Source of the DNA: Dehalobacterium formicoaceticum
GTDB lineage: Bacteria > Bacillota > Dehalobacteriia > Dehalobacteriales > Dehalobacteriaceae
Reading direction: 5' to 3'
NCBI RefSeq assembly: GCF_002224645.1
Contig: NZ_CP022121.1
Span: forward strand, 682,001 to 746,000
DNA length: 64,000 nt
Shown here piece by piece: positions 49,589-60,481 of the stretch. Position 1 is the stretch's first letter; each line of letters opens with the position of its first letter. The position numbers were made by a program, and so were the translations under genes. Below the pieces are notes generated by a model. It saw nothing but the letters and a program-made list of their open reading frames with translations. It did no database searches and was not told the origin of the DNA.

Positions 49589-51294
49589 ATGAATCAGAAT
49601 AATAGTAATCCTCAAGTAGCGTATTTTTGCATGGAGTTTGGGTTGAGTGAAGAAATGCCTATTTATGCGGGGGGATTGGGTGTTTTAGCAGGTGATTATT
49701 TGAAAGCGGCTCGGGATGCTCAATTCCCTATGATCGGTATTGGGATTTTATGGGCCCATGATTATACGGAGCAATATATTAATGGAGAAGGACGCCCCTA
49801 TGATGTTTATCCCGAGTTTGATTACCCGATGGTGCGGGATACGGGGGTATCGGTGCATGTGAATGTGCGCGGTGAAGATGTGGAATGCAAGGTCAAAATG
49901 GTAGATTGTTACGAAAATGTACCCCTTTATCTTCTAGATACCAATATCCCCGGCAGCAACCATGGCTGGATGACCAATAAATTGTACGGCGGCGCTGCCC
50001 AAGATCGCTTAGCTGCGGAGATGATTTTGGGAATTGGGGGTATCCGTCTTCTGCGTGCTTTGGGTTTAGAGGTAGATCTTTACCACTTTAATGAAGGACA
50101 TGCTCTTTTTGCCGGGTTGGAATTAATTCGGGAGGAAATGGAGAAAAATGATCATCGTTTTGATTTGGCATGGAAGAAGGCAAAATCTCAGATTATTTTT
50201 ACCACCCACACCCCTGTAGCCGCCGGAAATGAGATCCATGACCACAATTTACTAAACTATATGGGAGCATACAATGGGCTAAATTACGAGGAAATGTGTC
50301 AAATTGGAGGTGATCCCTTTAATATGACAGCAGCCTCCCTCAGGTTATCATTTAAAGCGAATGCAGTATCTAAGCTCCACGGGCATACAGCCCGGAAAAT
50401 GTGGCAGGAGATTCCTCTTTCCACACCGATAATATCCATTACAAACGGGGTACATGAGGGGACTTGGCAGGATAAGCGCATGAAAGAAGCTTTTGATCGT
50501 TCTGAGGATCTTTTTGCCGTACATATGACGTGCAAGAAGGAACTTTTTAACTATATTGCTGAAAAAACCGGTCAAGTAATGGATCCGGAGGTGCTGACTT
50601 TAGGTTTTGCCCGCCGGGCCGCTCCTTATAAGAGGAGTGTCTGATTTTCAGGAATTCCGACCTTCTGGAACCTTTTATTTCCCATGGGAAGCTGCAGTTG
50701 ATTTTTTCCGGCAAGGCCCATCCCAATGACCAACTAGGCAAAGATATTATTGCTGATTTGGTTAAAATGGATCAGAAATATGGGAATCGGGTGGTCTTTT
50801 TAGAAAATTATAATATGGAAGTAGCCAAGCTCCTGGTACGGGGCTGCGACGTTTGGCTCAATAATCCGCGGCGTCCATTTGAAGCCAGCGGTACCTCGGG
50901 GATTAAAGCCGCCATGAATGGGGTACTGAACTTTAGTGTCGTAGATGGCTGGGTGGCAGAAGGACCGCAGCATGGTGTCAGTGGTTGGCTTTTGGAACAA
51001 GCCGCCCGACAGTCAGAAGTTTGGGATCAGGATGAAAAAGATCTTCAGGAATTGTACCAGGTACTCTTCCGTGAAATCCTGCCCACCTATTATCAGGATC
51101 GGGAACGCTGGAAGGAAATGATGCTTTCCAGTATTGATATGGCCCAGTGGCAATTTTCCTCCGCTCGGATGATCAGAGAATATTATGATGTGATGTACCG
51201 GCCCACCTTCCAGGCACTGGATTACTGGGAGGTAGCTCCATATATTTATCCCGGTTGGCTGGAAATTGAACATCAGCCCCAGATCACCCAGTAA
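49589..51294 (+). pseudogene. glgP: alpha-glucan (glycogen) phosphorylase GlgP, frameshifted
   Basis: The first part (49589-50644) runs from PQVAYFCMEFGLSEEMPIYAGGLGVLAGD to GFARRAAPYKR; the second frame resumes with LIFRNSDLL and continues through IFSGKAHPNDQ to 51294, including EASGTSGIKAAMNGVLN near the PLP-binding region. One base is missing around 50635-50641 (AGTG-TCTG, expected AGTGATCTG). Repaired, it is about 568 residues, the short archaeal/Thermotoga-type phosphorylase that releases glucose 1-phosphate from glycogen. As it stands, only the N-terminal 351 residues are made, so it is either inactive or the sequence has an error. Confidence 0.85.
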
Positions 51295-51315
51295 ATCTAA
51301 AGATATTGTAAAATA

Positions 51316-51372
51316 AAGGGGCTGCTGCACTTTACTTGGAACCGGTCGGTTCATGGTGCAACAGCCCCTGCC
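51316..51372. terminator. large hairpin between glgP and typA (convergent)
   Basis: AGGGGCTGCTGCAC pairs with GTGCAACAGCCCCT (one mismatch) around a ~28-base loop that itself contains an ACCGGTCGGT repeat. It lies between two converging genes and can act in both directions. Confidence 0.75.
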
Positions 51373-51373
51373 T

Positions 51374-53197
51374 CTAAAATTTCAAAATATTTGCTTCTTT
51401 TTGAGCTTTTGCCCGTTCATTTCTCTTTAAATATTTCTTGCGGATGCGAACATTTTTCGGGGTAATCTCTACCAGTTCATCATCAGAGATAAATTCAATG
51501 GCCTCTTCCAGAGACAGGAGGCGGGGTTCTTTGAGCTTTGTGGTTTCGTCGGCAGTAGAAGAGCGCATATTTGTTAAATGCTTCTTTTTGCAAACATTAA
51601 TCTCCACGTCCTGTTCCCGATTGCCTACACCCACTACCATGCCTTCATAAACCGTGGTACCGGGTACAATAAAGAGGGTCCCTCGATCCTCCACAGCTAA
51701 AAGACCATAAGTGGTGGCTTCTCCATCTTCCCAAGCGATCAGGGAACCTGAATAGCGGGTGCTGATGTCTCCTTTATATGGCTGATAACCGTCAAAAATA
51801 TGGTTCATAATCCCATTCCCTCTGGTTTGGGTTAAAAGCTCGGAACGAAAGCCGATCAGACCTCGGGCAGGAATCTTAAATTCCAGACGAACGTTTCCTG
51901 TACCGCTGGAGACCATATTAGTCATTTCTGCTTTTCTGCGTCCCAGATTTTCCATCACCGGTCCCATAAACTCTTCAGGAATATCAAGCATCAGGTGTTC
52001 GATAGGTTCTAAAAGCTTTCCGTCGATTTTTTTGTAGATTACCTGGGGCTTGGAAACCTGCAGCTCGTATCCTTCTCGACGCATATTTTCAATCAGAATG
52101 GAGAGATGGAGTTCCCCGCGGCCGGAAACCTGCCAGGCATCTGTGCTTTCTGTATCTTCTACCCGAAGGCTGACATTAGAGATAATTTCACGATAAAGTC
52201 TTTCCCGAAGCCTACGGGAGGTAATATGAGTACCATCCTGACCGGCTAAAGGACTGTTATTTACGGAAAAGGTCATCGAGAGGGTAGGTTCGTCCACGGT
52301 GATCACAGGCAAAGCATCGGGATGATCCGCTTCAGTAATTGTTTCGCCGATGTTGACATCATCAATCCCGGATAAAGCGATAATTTCTCCGGCGGTTGCG
52401 GAAGGGACTTCTGTTTTTTTCAAGCCCTGATAGACAAAGAGCTTGGCAATTTTTTGCCGTTCAACCTTCCCGTCGTGCCTGATCAGGGAGACACTATCCC
52501 CTGATTTAACAGAGCCTCGGTTTATTTTCCCGATAGCATATTTCCCCAGATAGTTGTCATGGTCTAAGTTGGCTACTCTCATTTGAAAGGGTCCTTCTGC
52601 TACTTGAGGAGGGGAAACGTGATCAATGATGGTTTCAAAGAGGGGTTCCAGGTTTTCCCCCGTATCTTCCATCTCTCCCTGGGCTGTTCCGGAACGGGCT
52701 GAGGTGTAGACAATGGGAAAATCTAATTGCTCTTCTGAAGCGCCCAGTTCCACAAATAAATCGAATACTTGGTCAATGACCTCATGAGGCCGGGCATCCG
52801 GCCGGTCAATTTTATTAACGACCACAACCGGTTTTAAATTAAGTTCCAAAGCTTTTCTTAAAACGAACTTTGTTTGAGGCATGGGACCTTCAAAAGCATC
52901 TACTATTAATAAAACACCGTCCACCATCGATAAGGCACGTTCTACCTCACCGCCAAAGTCAGCATGACCGGGGGTGTCCAGAATATTTATTTTCGTATTT
53001 TTATAGGTGACAGCGGTATTCTTTGCTAAAATAGTAATACCCCTTTCTTTTTCAAGGGGATTGGAATCCATCACTCTTTCTGCTACAGCTTCGTTCTCAT
53101 GAAAAATACCGCTTTGTCGAAGCATACCATCTACTAATGTGGTCTTGCCATGGTCTACGTGGGCAATAATGGCAATATTGCGAATGTTTGGTGCCAT
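51374..53197 (-). CDS. typA: ribosome-associated GTPase TypA/BipA
   Basis: A 607-residue translational GTPase: G1 [10 protein letters not shown] near residue 11, the switch region [11 protein letters not shown]3 DTPGHADF and G4 NKIDRPDA, followed by EF-G-like domains and a basic C-terminus ([18 protein letters not shown]). It assists ribosome assembly under stress or cold. ATG 53197 has AGGAGG upstream; the 13 earlier codons are not needed. Confidence 0.96.
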   Translation of the reverse strand: MAPNIRNIAIIAHVDHGKTTLVDGMLRQSGIFHENEAVAERVMDSNPLEKERGITILAKNTAVTYKNTKINILDTPGHADFGGEVERALSMVDGVLLIVDAFEGPMPQTKFVLRKALELNLKPVVVVNKIDRPDARPHEVIDQVFDLFVELGASEEQLDFPIVYTSARSGTAQGEMEDTGENLEPLFETIIDHVSPPQVAEGPFQMRVANLDHDNYLGKYAIGKINRGSVKSGDSVSLIRHDGKVERQKIAKLFVYQGLKKTEVPSATAGEIIALSGIDDVNIGETITEADHPDALPVITVDEPTLSMTFSVNNSPLAGQDGTHITSRRLRERLYREIISNVSLRVEDTESTDAWQVSGRGELHLSILIENMRREGYELQVSKPQVIYKKIDGKLLEPIEHLMLDIPEEFMGPVMENLGRRKAEMTNMVSSGTGNVRLEFKIPARGLIGFRSELLTQTRGNGIMNHIFDGYQPYKGDISTRYSGSLIAWEDGEATTYGLLAVEDRGTLFIVPGTTVYEGMVVGVGNREQDVEINVCKKKHLTNMRSSTADETTKLKEPRLLSLEEAIEFISDDELVEITPKNVRIRKKYLKRNERAKAQKEANILKF

Positions 53198-53391
53198 AAA
53201 ATTCCTCCTAAAATTGGGCTCCCTATAGTATAACAACTTATTTTCCCGGTTACAACATTTCTTACTTTTAGTTTCGTTAAATTAATGTTATTTTTCCCAG
53301 ATTATTTTTACATATGAGTGTGTTCAGAGCAGTGATTTATGGCTGCCACCTGTAGATAATACGCTGAAGCGAGAAAGGGATGAGGTTTGGG

Positions 53392-54123
53392 ATGTGGCAA
53401 GATGTTAATTGGCGGGATTGGGGAATAATACTAAAACTAGATCCTGATAAGAAGATCAGGGAAGATATTTTAAAAGAAATCCTTTCTTATAGCGGGATTG
53501 ATGCGGTTATTGTCGGGGGGACCCAGAATATTACCCGGGATAATACGGAGGTGCTTCTCCAGATAATACATGATGCGGATTATGAGGGACCATTGATTCA
53601 GGAAATTTCTGAACTTCAGGCGGTTTCTGTCAACGTGGACGGTTACCTGTTACCGGTGGTTTTGAATGCCGGGCATCGGGACTGGTTTATCGGGCAGCAT
53701 TTAACAGGTATCAAAGCTTTGGGACATCTGATCAATTGGTCACAGGTTTTAGTTGAGGCTTATGTAATTTGCAATCCCGATAGTGCCGCTGCCCGGCGTA
53801 CACAGGCGATTGTTCCCGACCGGGAGGACCTCCTGGCCTATCAGACATTGATCGAGGAGGTGTATGCCTTGCCTATTTTATATGTTGAATACAGCGGCCG
53901 CTATGGAAATCCGGATTGGCTGAAAGCATTAAAAGAAAGACGGAAAAAAGCGCACATCTTTTATGGGGGCGGTATTGAGAGTGTCCCACAGGCGGAGGAA
54001 ATGGGATCTCTTGCCGATACCATTATTATCGGTAATCTCATTTACCGGCAACCCCAAAAACTTATGGAAATATTGGATCACAGGAGTAAAAAATCTTTTT
54101 TACAAGAGGCGTATCATGATTGA
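53392..54123 (+). CDS. pcrB: PcrB-family geranylgeranylglyceryl/heptaprenylglyceryl phosphate synthase
   Basis: A 243-residue TIM-barrel prenyltransferase that joins glycerol 1-phosphate to a polyprenyl diphosphate. Motifs KLDPDK near residue 18, IVGGTQNIT near 45, YVEYSGRYGNP near 170 and YGGGIES with ADTIIIGNLIY are typical of the family. ATG 53392 has GAGG upstream. The gene overlaps cca by 8 bases. Confidence 0.9.
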   Translation: MWQDVNWRDWGIILKLDPDKKIREDILKEILSYSGIDAVIVGGTQNITRDNTEVLLQIIHDADYEGPLIQEISELQAVSVNVDGYLLPVVLNAGHRDWFIGQHLTGIKALGHLINWSQVLVEAYVICNPDSAAARRTQAIVPDREDLLAYQTLIEEVYALPILYVEYSGRYGNPDWLKALKERRKKAHIFYGGGIESVPQAEEMGSLADTIIIGNLIYRQPQKLMEILDHRSKKSFLQEAYHD

Positions 54124-55438
54124 TAAGGATAAAATACCGGAAAGTGTATGGAGGACTTTGGAAACCCTTCAGTTCCATGGTTATGAAAGTTTTTTGGTGG
54201 GCGGGGCGGTACGGGATCTTCTAATGGGCAAAATCCCCCAGGATTTTGATATCTGCACGGCAGGAACCCCCGAAGAGGTGAAAAAACTGTTTCCCAAAGT
54301 GGTAGAAACGGGTCTTCCTTTCGGTACCGTGACGGTGATTGAGGAATCCCTTGGAGTGGAGGTAACCACCTTTCGCGCGCGGGACTCCGCACTAAAGGCC
54401 CAGGTTGAAAAAAATACGGTCAGGGAGGATGTTTCGGCTCGGGATTTTACTATTAATGGTTTGCTTTTTGACGGCAAAGAATTAATTGATCTGGTAGGTG
54501 GCCTGCCGGACCTTCTTGGGGGAAAAATCAAAGGGATTGGTCAGCCCTGTAATAGATACCGGGAAGATCCTTTACGGATGATCCGGGGCATTCGCTTCCA
54601 TTGTCAGCTTGGTTTTGAAATCGAAAAAAAGACCTTAGAGGCGATATTTCCCCAGGCTTATTTGATTGAAAGGGTGGCGCCGGAAAGAATTCGGGAAGAA
54701 TTGATTAAAATTCTGATCAGTGAGCAGCCGGCATCCGGTTTTAATCTTCTTCATCAGACCGGTCTGTTAAAGTATATTTTGCCGGAGTTGGAAAACTGTT
54801 TCGGCTTTGAACAAAGGAATCCTCATCATAATCAGGATGTTTTTCACCACATTATGACGGTGCTGGAGAAGACATCTCCTGATTTGATCCTGCGCCTGGC
54901 AGCACTTTTTCATGATATCGGTAAACCTGTAACCTTTTCTTTAGATGAAAAGGAGGTAGGGCATTTTTACGGTCACGAGCTGCAGAGTCAAAAAATGACT
55001 GATGAGATCATGTCACGACTGAAGTGGGACCGCAAAACAAAGGATCAGGTCACTCTTTTAGTAGGTGAACATATGCATCATCTCTCCCCGATGAAAGGAA
55101 AAGCATTGAAAAGAATGCTTAATCGGCTGGGAAAAGAAAATATGGAGCGCCTTTTGGATTTGCAGGCTGCTGATCTCAAAGCTTGCTCTTCTTCCCAGGA
55201 TTCATTAAGCATTGAAGTAATAAAAAAGGAGATCAACCGAATTCTGGCTACCCAGGAGCCAATTTCCCTGAAGGATTTGGCCATTGGGGGGAAGGATCTG
55301 ATCGAGATAGGCTATCCGCCGGGACCGGAGATCGGCAAAGCACTGCACCTGCTTTTAGAAAAAGTGCAGGAAAACCCCGGGATTAATTCTTCAAAGGAGC
55401 TTAAAAAACTGGCCCGAGGGTTCAGGCCAATTTTTTAA
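54116..55438 (+). CDS. cca: CCA tRNA nucleotidyltransferase / poly(A) polymerase family with HD domain
   Basis: A 440-residue enzyme. The class II nucleotidyltransferase head has VGGAVRDLLMGK, the metal pair DFD in PQDFDIC (about residues 41-43) and RDFTINGL, followed by REDPLRMIRGIRFHCQLGF. An HD domain is inserted (LFHDIGKPVTF near residue 270). It adds or repairs tRNA CCA ends. Since the tRNA genes seen here encode CCA, its main role is probably repair. Overlaps pcrB. Confidence 0.93.
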   Translation: MIDKDKIPESVWRTLETLQFHGYESFLVGGAVRDLLMGKIPQDFDICTAGTPEEVKKLFPKVVETGLPFGTVTVIEESLGVEVTTFRARDSALKAQVEKNTVREDVSARDFTINGLLFDGKELIDLVGGLPDLLGGKIKGIGQPCNRYREDPLRMIRGIRFHCQLGFEIEKKTLEAIFPQAYLIERVAPERIREELIKILISEQPASGFNLLHQTGLLKYILPELENCFGFEQRNPHHNQDVFHHIMTVLEKTSPDLILRLAALFHDIGKPVTFSLDEKEVGHFYGHELQSQKMTDEIMSRLKWDRKTKDQVTLLVGEHMHHLSPMKGKALKRMLNRLGKENMERLLDLQAADLKACSSSQDSLSIEVIKKEINRILATQEPISLKDLAIGGKDLIEIGYPPGPEIGKALHLLLEKVQENPGINSSKELKKLARGFRPIF

Positions 55439-55451
55439 GGGTAAGATGTAA

Positions 55452-56834
55452 TTATTCCGGAAAACAAATACTGTTACCGATGAATTCTCTCAGGATAGAA
55501 TTGAAGGGAATTTGTGCCGTATCCATAGGCTGAAAAAAGGATAATAGACTTATGAGTCGTTCTTTTATATCATAATAGGGACTGTCTTTTTTGATCTCTT
55601 CCAAGATTGGCGGAGCCAATGCACTAAGGGCATTCATTTCATAGATCAAGCTGGAATTAATCATGACATCCGCTTCTTCCTGATATTTAAAGACATTGTT
55701 ATTTTCACCCCGACGTACACTGGGCCATTGTTTCAAGGTATTTTCAGGGGAGAAGCCCCTGGAACGGGCATCTCTGACCATACGCCGGATCATCCGTACC
55801 TCTGTCGTAGGGGTTCTGTTGATAAGATCTACATTGAGCTCGAAAAGAGCGCTGATATAAATCTTATAAAAAACATTTTTATTACCGGAAGGAATTAATT
55901 TGGGATTTAGGGCATGAATTCCTTCAATAATGAGGATTTCATCATCGTTCAAACGCATGGTTTTTGTCTCTTTTTTACGTGTTCCGGTAAGAAAATCGAA
56001 AAGAGGTGTCTCAACCGTTTCACCTTTGATCAATTCTTTGATATGTTTTTGTAAAAGGGCCACGTCCAGAGCTTTGATGGTGTCAAAATCATAATTACCG
56101 TTTTCATCACGAGGCGTCTGTTCACGCTCCACAAAGTAATCGTCCACGCCCAGGGAGATAGGCTTGAGACCATTCACCCTTAGCTGAATGGCAAGCCGCC
56201 GGGTAAAAGATGTTTTGCCTGATGAGGATGGGCCGGAAATCAAAATGACCCGTATTCTGCGCCGTTGGCTTAAGATCATATCCGCAATATTAACGATTTT
56301 CTTTTCTTGCAGGGCTTCTGCCAGGCTGATTAGTTCCAAAGTTCTGCCGGAACTGATATACTCATTGATATCGCTAACCAATTCCAGGTTAATATTCTCT
56401 AAACCTTTCTGGGATTCTTCATAGGTTGCTGCTAATTTTTCCGGAAGGATCAAGGGTAAGTCCTGATCTCTTTGGGAAAAATTCACGATAAAACCGTCGT
56501 AAAAGGGAATTACCTGAAAAGGTTCCACCAATGAGGTATGGTCATGAGCCGGATAGATCGTTTTAATTATCCGATCGTTGATTTGATAGTGATAATAGCC
56601 ATGTTCATATTTTAAAAGAGAGATCTTAAGGTCCTGCCGTACTTCCTCCTGGAGTTTCAAATTTAATTGCTTTACTTCGCGGATGGAGAGGGCCGAGTTT
56701 AGCAGACGGCAAAAAACCCCCTCGGGGATGGAGTAAGCGATCTTTAGGGTGTCATCGGGAAATAGATCTTGCACCGTTTTAATCAGGATTAATTTAACGG
56801 TTTGCCGGGATAAATTCAAATGAGTTTCTTGCAT
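55452..56834 (-). CDS. uridine kinase-like nucleoside kinase
   Basis: A 460-residue protein with an N-terminal ~190-residue domain, distantly like the TGS/editing part of threonyl-tRNA synthetase, and a C-terminal P-loop kinase of the uridine kinase/phosphoribulokinase family (ISGPSSSGKTSFTRR near residue 200, DDYFVEREQTPRDENGNYDF, and IIEGIHALNPKL). The substrate may be uridine or cytidine or another nucleoside. Only 13 bases separate its 3' end from the converging cca. Confidence 0.88.
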   Translation of the reverse strand: MQETHLNLSRQTVKLILIKTVQDLFPDDTLKIAYSIPEGVFCRLLNSALSIREVKQLNLKLQEEVRQDLKISLLKYEHGYYHYQINDRIIKTIYPAHDHTSLVEPFQVIPFYDGFIVNFSQRDQDLPLILPEKLAATYEESQKGLENINLELVSDINEYISSGRTLELISLAEALQEKKIVNIADMILSQRRRIRVILISGPSSSGKTSFTRRLAIQLRVNGLKPISLGVDDYFVEREQTPRDENGNYDFDTIKALDVALLQKHIKELIKGETVETPLFDFLTGTRKKETKTMRLNDDEILIIEGIHALNPKLIPSGNKNVFYKIYISALFELNVDLINRTPTTEVRMIRRMVRDARSRGFSPENTLKQWPSVRRGENNNVFKYQEEADVMINSSLIYEMNALSALAPPILEEIKKDSPYYDIKERLISLLSFFQPMDTAQIPFNSILREFIGNSICFPE

Positions 56835-56844
56835 TTTTTCACCT

Positions 56845-57747
56845 TCATTCTTTAATTATTTCGGGGGGTGCTTGCATATTGTTTTTCCAGAGGAAGGAAT
56901 GCTCAGTGAAGCGCCCCAGCACCTCGGTGGTTTCGGAAATGGTCATAAAAGCATGAGCATCGATGCTTAAAACCAGGTCCTTTAAACGGGCCAATTCAAA
57001 TTGATTGACGACACAAAAGATTACATCTTTATCAATTTGTTGAAAACCTCCTCTGCCATGCATCAGGGTTACCCCACGGTTCAGCTGATTCATAATGGCA
57101 TCTTTGATCTCATGGGAATAGTTAGAAACGATCATAGCGGTAAGCTTTGTGTTTAATCCTTTCAGTACCAGATCGACGGATAATCCGCTGACCAAGATAC
57201 TGATGATGCTGTACATTGCCGGTTCCAAGCCAAAGATTAAAGCTGCCATCCCAATGATAAACAGGTTGGACAGAGAGGACACTGTTCCGATACTGATACC
57301 CAGTCTTTTTCGTAAGACAATGCCAACGACGTCAATCCCACCGGAGGAACCGGACTGACGGATAATAATGCCACCCCCCACGCCCATAAGAATCCCGCCA
57401 AAAATGCTGGCCAGCAAGGGATCGTTGGTATATGTTGTTGGGTTGACATACTCCAATAAAATTGATTGGAGGGAGATGGCGAGAATGGTATAAGTGATGA
57501 AACGAATGTTTAATTCCTTTCGTGCCCATATCATAATGGGAATGTTATAAAGGGTAATTAAAAGTCCTACCGACCAGGCAGTAAAATGGTTGGTCATAAT
57601 GGCCAAACCGGAGATACCCCCGGAGACCAGATGGTTGGGCATTATAAAAACATTTACTGCAAGGGCGATAAAGATCGAGCTTAAGATAATTAAAATTATA
57701 TCTCGCCCGACTTCTTTGACTTTCACAAGTATCACTATCCTTTTCAT
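56845..57747 (-). CDS. YitT-family membrane protein (DUF161 / DUF2179)
   Basis: A 300-residue protein with about six membrane segments; motifs MPNHLVSGGISGLA and RQSGSSGGIDVVG are characteristic, followed by a soluble C-terminal DUF2179 domain (about residues 210-290). A transport role is suspected for the family; no substrate is known. The start may be the GTG at 57726 rather than the ATG at 57747. Confidence 0.88.
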   Translation of the reverse strand: MKRIVILVKVKEVGRDIILIILSSIFIALAVNVFIMPNHLVSGGISGLAIMTNHFTAWSVGLLITLYNIPIMIWARKELNIRFITYTILAISLQSILLEYVNPTTYTNDPLLASIFGGILMGVGGGIIIRQSGSSGGIDVVGIVLRKRLGISIGTVSSLSNLFIIGMAALIFGLEPAMYSIISILVSGLSVDLVLKGLNTKLTAMIVSNYSHEIKDAIMNQLNRGVTLMHGRGGFQQIDKDVIFCVVNQFELARLKDLVLSIDAHAFMTISETTEVLGRFTEHSFLWKNNMQAPPEIIKE

Positions 57748-57849
57748 GTCATTTGCCTATATAATAGTAGTATTGAAGTTGTTTATCAAGCACCTGGACA
57801 GCAAATTTTTTTAAAGAACAAAATATTAAAATCTAAAGGAGAATTTATT

Positions 57850-58593
57850 ATGTTTCCCTTGACCCATTCACTGACGGCTCAAAAATTAATCGAGAATCCT
57901 GGAGCCAGGGCGATTCTGGGCAGCGTTTTTCCTGACCTGGCCAACGTGATTGGTCTCCATCGGGATGAGACCCATGAGATGGGTCTGGATTTTTATCGAT
58001 TTTGCCATAATCATTATCAGGAACACCTTGATTTTGCCCGAGGAGTGATCAGTCATGGCGCCAATCCCCAGGGACTGGATTTTTATGCTGATCAGTCTTT
58101 TGCTGGACAAAACCAGGGATATTGTTTCCAGCGGGGCTCCATAATTGTAGATCAGGTGGTAAAAACCTGCGGGATTCCCAAACAAATGGGTTTATGGAAA
58201 GCTCATAATTTTATTGAAATGACCTATGATGTCATTACCGCCGAACGATATCCCTATTTGCTGCAAGATTTTCAGGAAGCATTGGCAGATAAAGATGCCA
58301 TCGAGGATTGCTCCATGATTTTAGGAAAATATTTTCAGATTGACCGGGGGAAAATTAAAGCAGCTTTTCTGAAAATGCCTGAATTTTTTTGTTTGAATGA
58401 GGTCACCCCCCTGCATTTAGCGGAGAAATATGCCCTGCAATTGCAAAAAAGACATGGCATATACCAAGCTGACCCTCCGGCGATGGCCGAAGTTTTGGCA
58501 GAGGCTCGGGATCTGGTAGAAGATGAGTTTATGCCTTTTATGGATGGAGTTTATGAACGGTTATGCCAACTAATGGCTCAATTTCCCAAGTAA
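57850..58593 (+). CDS. conserved-looking hypothetical protein, possible metal-dependent hydrolase
   Basis: A 247-residue soluble protein starting MFPLTHSLTAQKLIENPGAR. It contains many His/Asp/Glu in the first 60 residues (FPDLAN, LHRDETHEMG, HNHYQEHLD), an arrangement reminiscent of zinc-dependent phospholipase C-like proteins (PD then H...TH), but the match is weak. AAGGAGAA precedes the ATG. It stands between the yitT-like gene and iorA, with no co-transcribed partner. Confidence 0.55.
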   Translation: MFPLTHSLTAQKLIENPGARAILGSVFPDLANVIGLHRDETHEMGLDFYRFCHNHYQEHLDFARGVISHGANPQGLDFYADQSFAGQNQGYCFQRGSIIVDQVVKTCGIPKQMGLWKAHNFIEMTYDVITAERYPYLLQDFQEALADKDAIEDCSMILGKYFQIDRGKIKAAFLKMPEFFCLNEVTPLHLAEKYALQLQKRHGIYQADPPAMAEVLAEARDLVEDEFMPFMDGVYERLCQLMAQFPK

Positions 58594-58719
58594 AAGAAGG
58601 ATTGAGGAAACCTATTACGATATGGTAAAATATATTTTATAGGCTTTAGTAGATAGCAAGAAAGCAAAGCATTTTTTACGATATATTTAAGATGAGTGTG
58701 ATTGTGAGGAGGAAAAGGG

Positions 58720-60480
58720 ATGAAGAAAATCATGTCCGGGAATGAAGCCATCGCCCGCGGCGCTTTTGAAGCGGGATGTTTGGTCGCAGCAGCGTACCCA
58801 GGCACACCAAGTACAGAAATTCTGGAGAATATTGCCCAGTATCAGGAGATTTATGCTGAGTGGGCGCCTAATGAAAAAGTGGCGGTAGAGGTCGTTTGTG
58901 GTTCCTCCATTGGGGGAGCTCGCTCTTTGGCAGCTATGAAGCATGTGGGATTAAATGTGGCGGCGGATCCATTATTCACCATTGCTTATGAAGGTGTTAA
59001 CGGAGGTTTGGTGCTGGTCTCGGCAGATGATCCGGGAACCCACAGTTCTCAAAATGAGCAGGATAACAGGCTTTATGCCCCCTTTGCCAAGGTGGCGATG
59101 CTGGAGCCCTCTGACAGCCAGGAATGCAAGGATTTTGTCAAAGAGGCTTTTGCCCTCAGCGAACAATTTGATACCCCGGTTTTATTCCGTGTTTCTACCC
59201 GGGTCTGTCATAGCAAGAGTCTGGTGGAATTAGGGGAAAGAGTGGAAGTAGGAGTTAAGGATTACCAAAAAAATATTAAGAAATATATTATGGTTCCCGC
59301 TCATTCCAAAGTAAGACATTTTGATGTTGAGGAGAGGCTTCTAGCCCTTCAGGCTTATGCCAACCGTTCGACCTTGAACCGCATTGAATGGGGCAAGAAA
59401 AAAATCGGTATCATTACCAGCGGTATATCCTACCAGCATGCGAAAGAAGTCTTTGGAGACAAAGCTTCTTATCTGAAAATTGGATTTAGTCACCCTCTGC
59501 CGGATAAAATGATCAAGAGCTTTGCCAAGGCCGTGGACAAGCTTTATGTGGTTGAAGAGGGTGAGCCATATTTGGAAAACGCAGTTCGGGCTTTAGGGAT
59601 CAACTGTATCGGCAAGGAATTCATTCCCCGTTGCGGCGAATTAACGCCCCAGATTATTCGTCAAGCCTTGCTGCCCAGTAAAAAAACCGCATCTTATCAA
59701 ACGGATCTGACCATACCGGCCAGACCCCCTGTTTTATGTGCCGGATGTCCCCACCGGGGAATATTCTATGCGGTCAGCAAGCATAAGGATGTCATCGCCA
59801 CCGGAGATATCGGTTGTTATACCTTAGGCATGGCCCCGCCTTTAAATGTGACGGATATTGTGATCTGTATGGGTGCCGGTATATCTGCCGGACTGGGCTT
59901 TAAACGGGCTGCCATGCAAGGAGGAAGGACAGATAAGGTTTTTGGCTTCATTGGAGATTCCACCTTTTATCATTCCGGCATTACAGGATTAATTGATGCT
60001 GTTTATAATAATACGCCCATGGTGACGGTAATTCTGGATAATAGTATTACCGCCATGACCGGCCATCAGGAAAATCCCGGTACGGGGAAAACCCTGCAAG
60101 GTAAACCGGCGCCGGTGATTGATATTGAAGGATTGGTGAAAGCGGTAGGCATACAAGAGAAAAATATTCGGGTGGTAGATCCCTATGATTTGACGGCAAC
60201 CAAAAAAGCGGTACAGGAAGCTTATGATGCCACAGAACCTTTTGTTATTATTACCAAGCAACCCTGTGCTCTGCTGAAACCGGTACAGAAAAAACGGGCC
60301 CAACTTCATTGTGTCATCGACCAGGAGAAATGTACCAAATGCAAATCTTGTCTGCGCATTGGCTGCCCTGCCATTTCCTTTAAAAATGATCAGATGAACA
60401 TTGATCAGGCCTCTTGTAATGGGTGTACCTTATGCCGTCAGGTATGTAAATTTGATGCCATTGAAAAGGTGGGTGAGTAG
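58720..60480 (+). CDS. iorA: indolepyruvate:ferredoxin oxidoreductase, alpha subunit IorA
   Basis: A 586-residue TPP enzyme that oxidatively decarboxylates aryl pyruvates from aromatic amino acids to aryl-acetyl-CoA, reducing ferredoxin. N-terminal pyrimidine-binding domain (GNEAIARGAFEAGCLVAAAYPGTPSTEI), a TPP domain with GDIGCYTLG and IGDSTFYHSGITGL, and two Fe-S motifs at the C-terminus: CTKCKSCLRIGCP and CNGCTLCRQVC. GAGGAGG precedes the ATG. Forms an operon with iorB one base behind. Confidence 0.96.
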   Translation: MKKIMSGNEAIARGAFEAGCLVAAAYPGTPSTEILENIAQYQEIYAEWAPNEKVAVEVVCGSSIGGARSLAAMKHVGLNVAADPLFTIAYEGVNGGLVLVSADDPGTHSSQNEQDNRLYAPFAKVAMLEPSDSQECKDFVKEAFALSEQFDTPVLFRVSTRVCHSKSLVELGERVEVGVKDYQKNIKKYIMVPAHSKVRHFDVEERLLALQAYANRSTLNRIEWGKKKIGIITSGISYQHAKEVFGDKASYLKIGFSHPLPDKMIKSFAKAVDKLYVVEEGEPYLENAVRALGINCIGKEFIPRCGELTPQIIRQALLPSKKTASYQTDLTIPARPPVLCAGCPHRGIFYAVSKHKDVIATGDIGCYTLGMAPPLNVTDIVICMGAGISAGLGFKRAAMQGGRTDKVFGFIGDSTFYHSGITGLIDAVYNNTPMVTVILDNSITAMTGHQENPGTGKTLQGKPAPVIDIEGLVKAVGIQEKNIRVVDPYDLTATKKAVQEAYDATEPFVIITKQPCALLKPVQKKRAQLHCVIDQEKCTKCKSCLRIGCPAISFKNDQMNIDQASCNGCTLCRQVCKFDAIEKVGE

Positions 60481-60481
60481 A

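Noticed and set aside
50636-50646. Selenocysteine recoding of TGA in glgP
   Set aside because: The sequence behind is in another frame, so a base is missing; it is a frameshift, not a UGA codon in frame.
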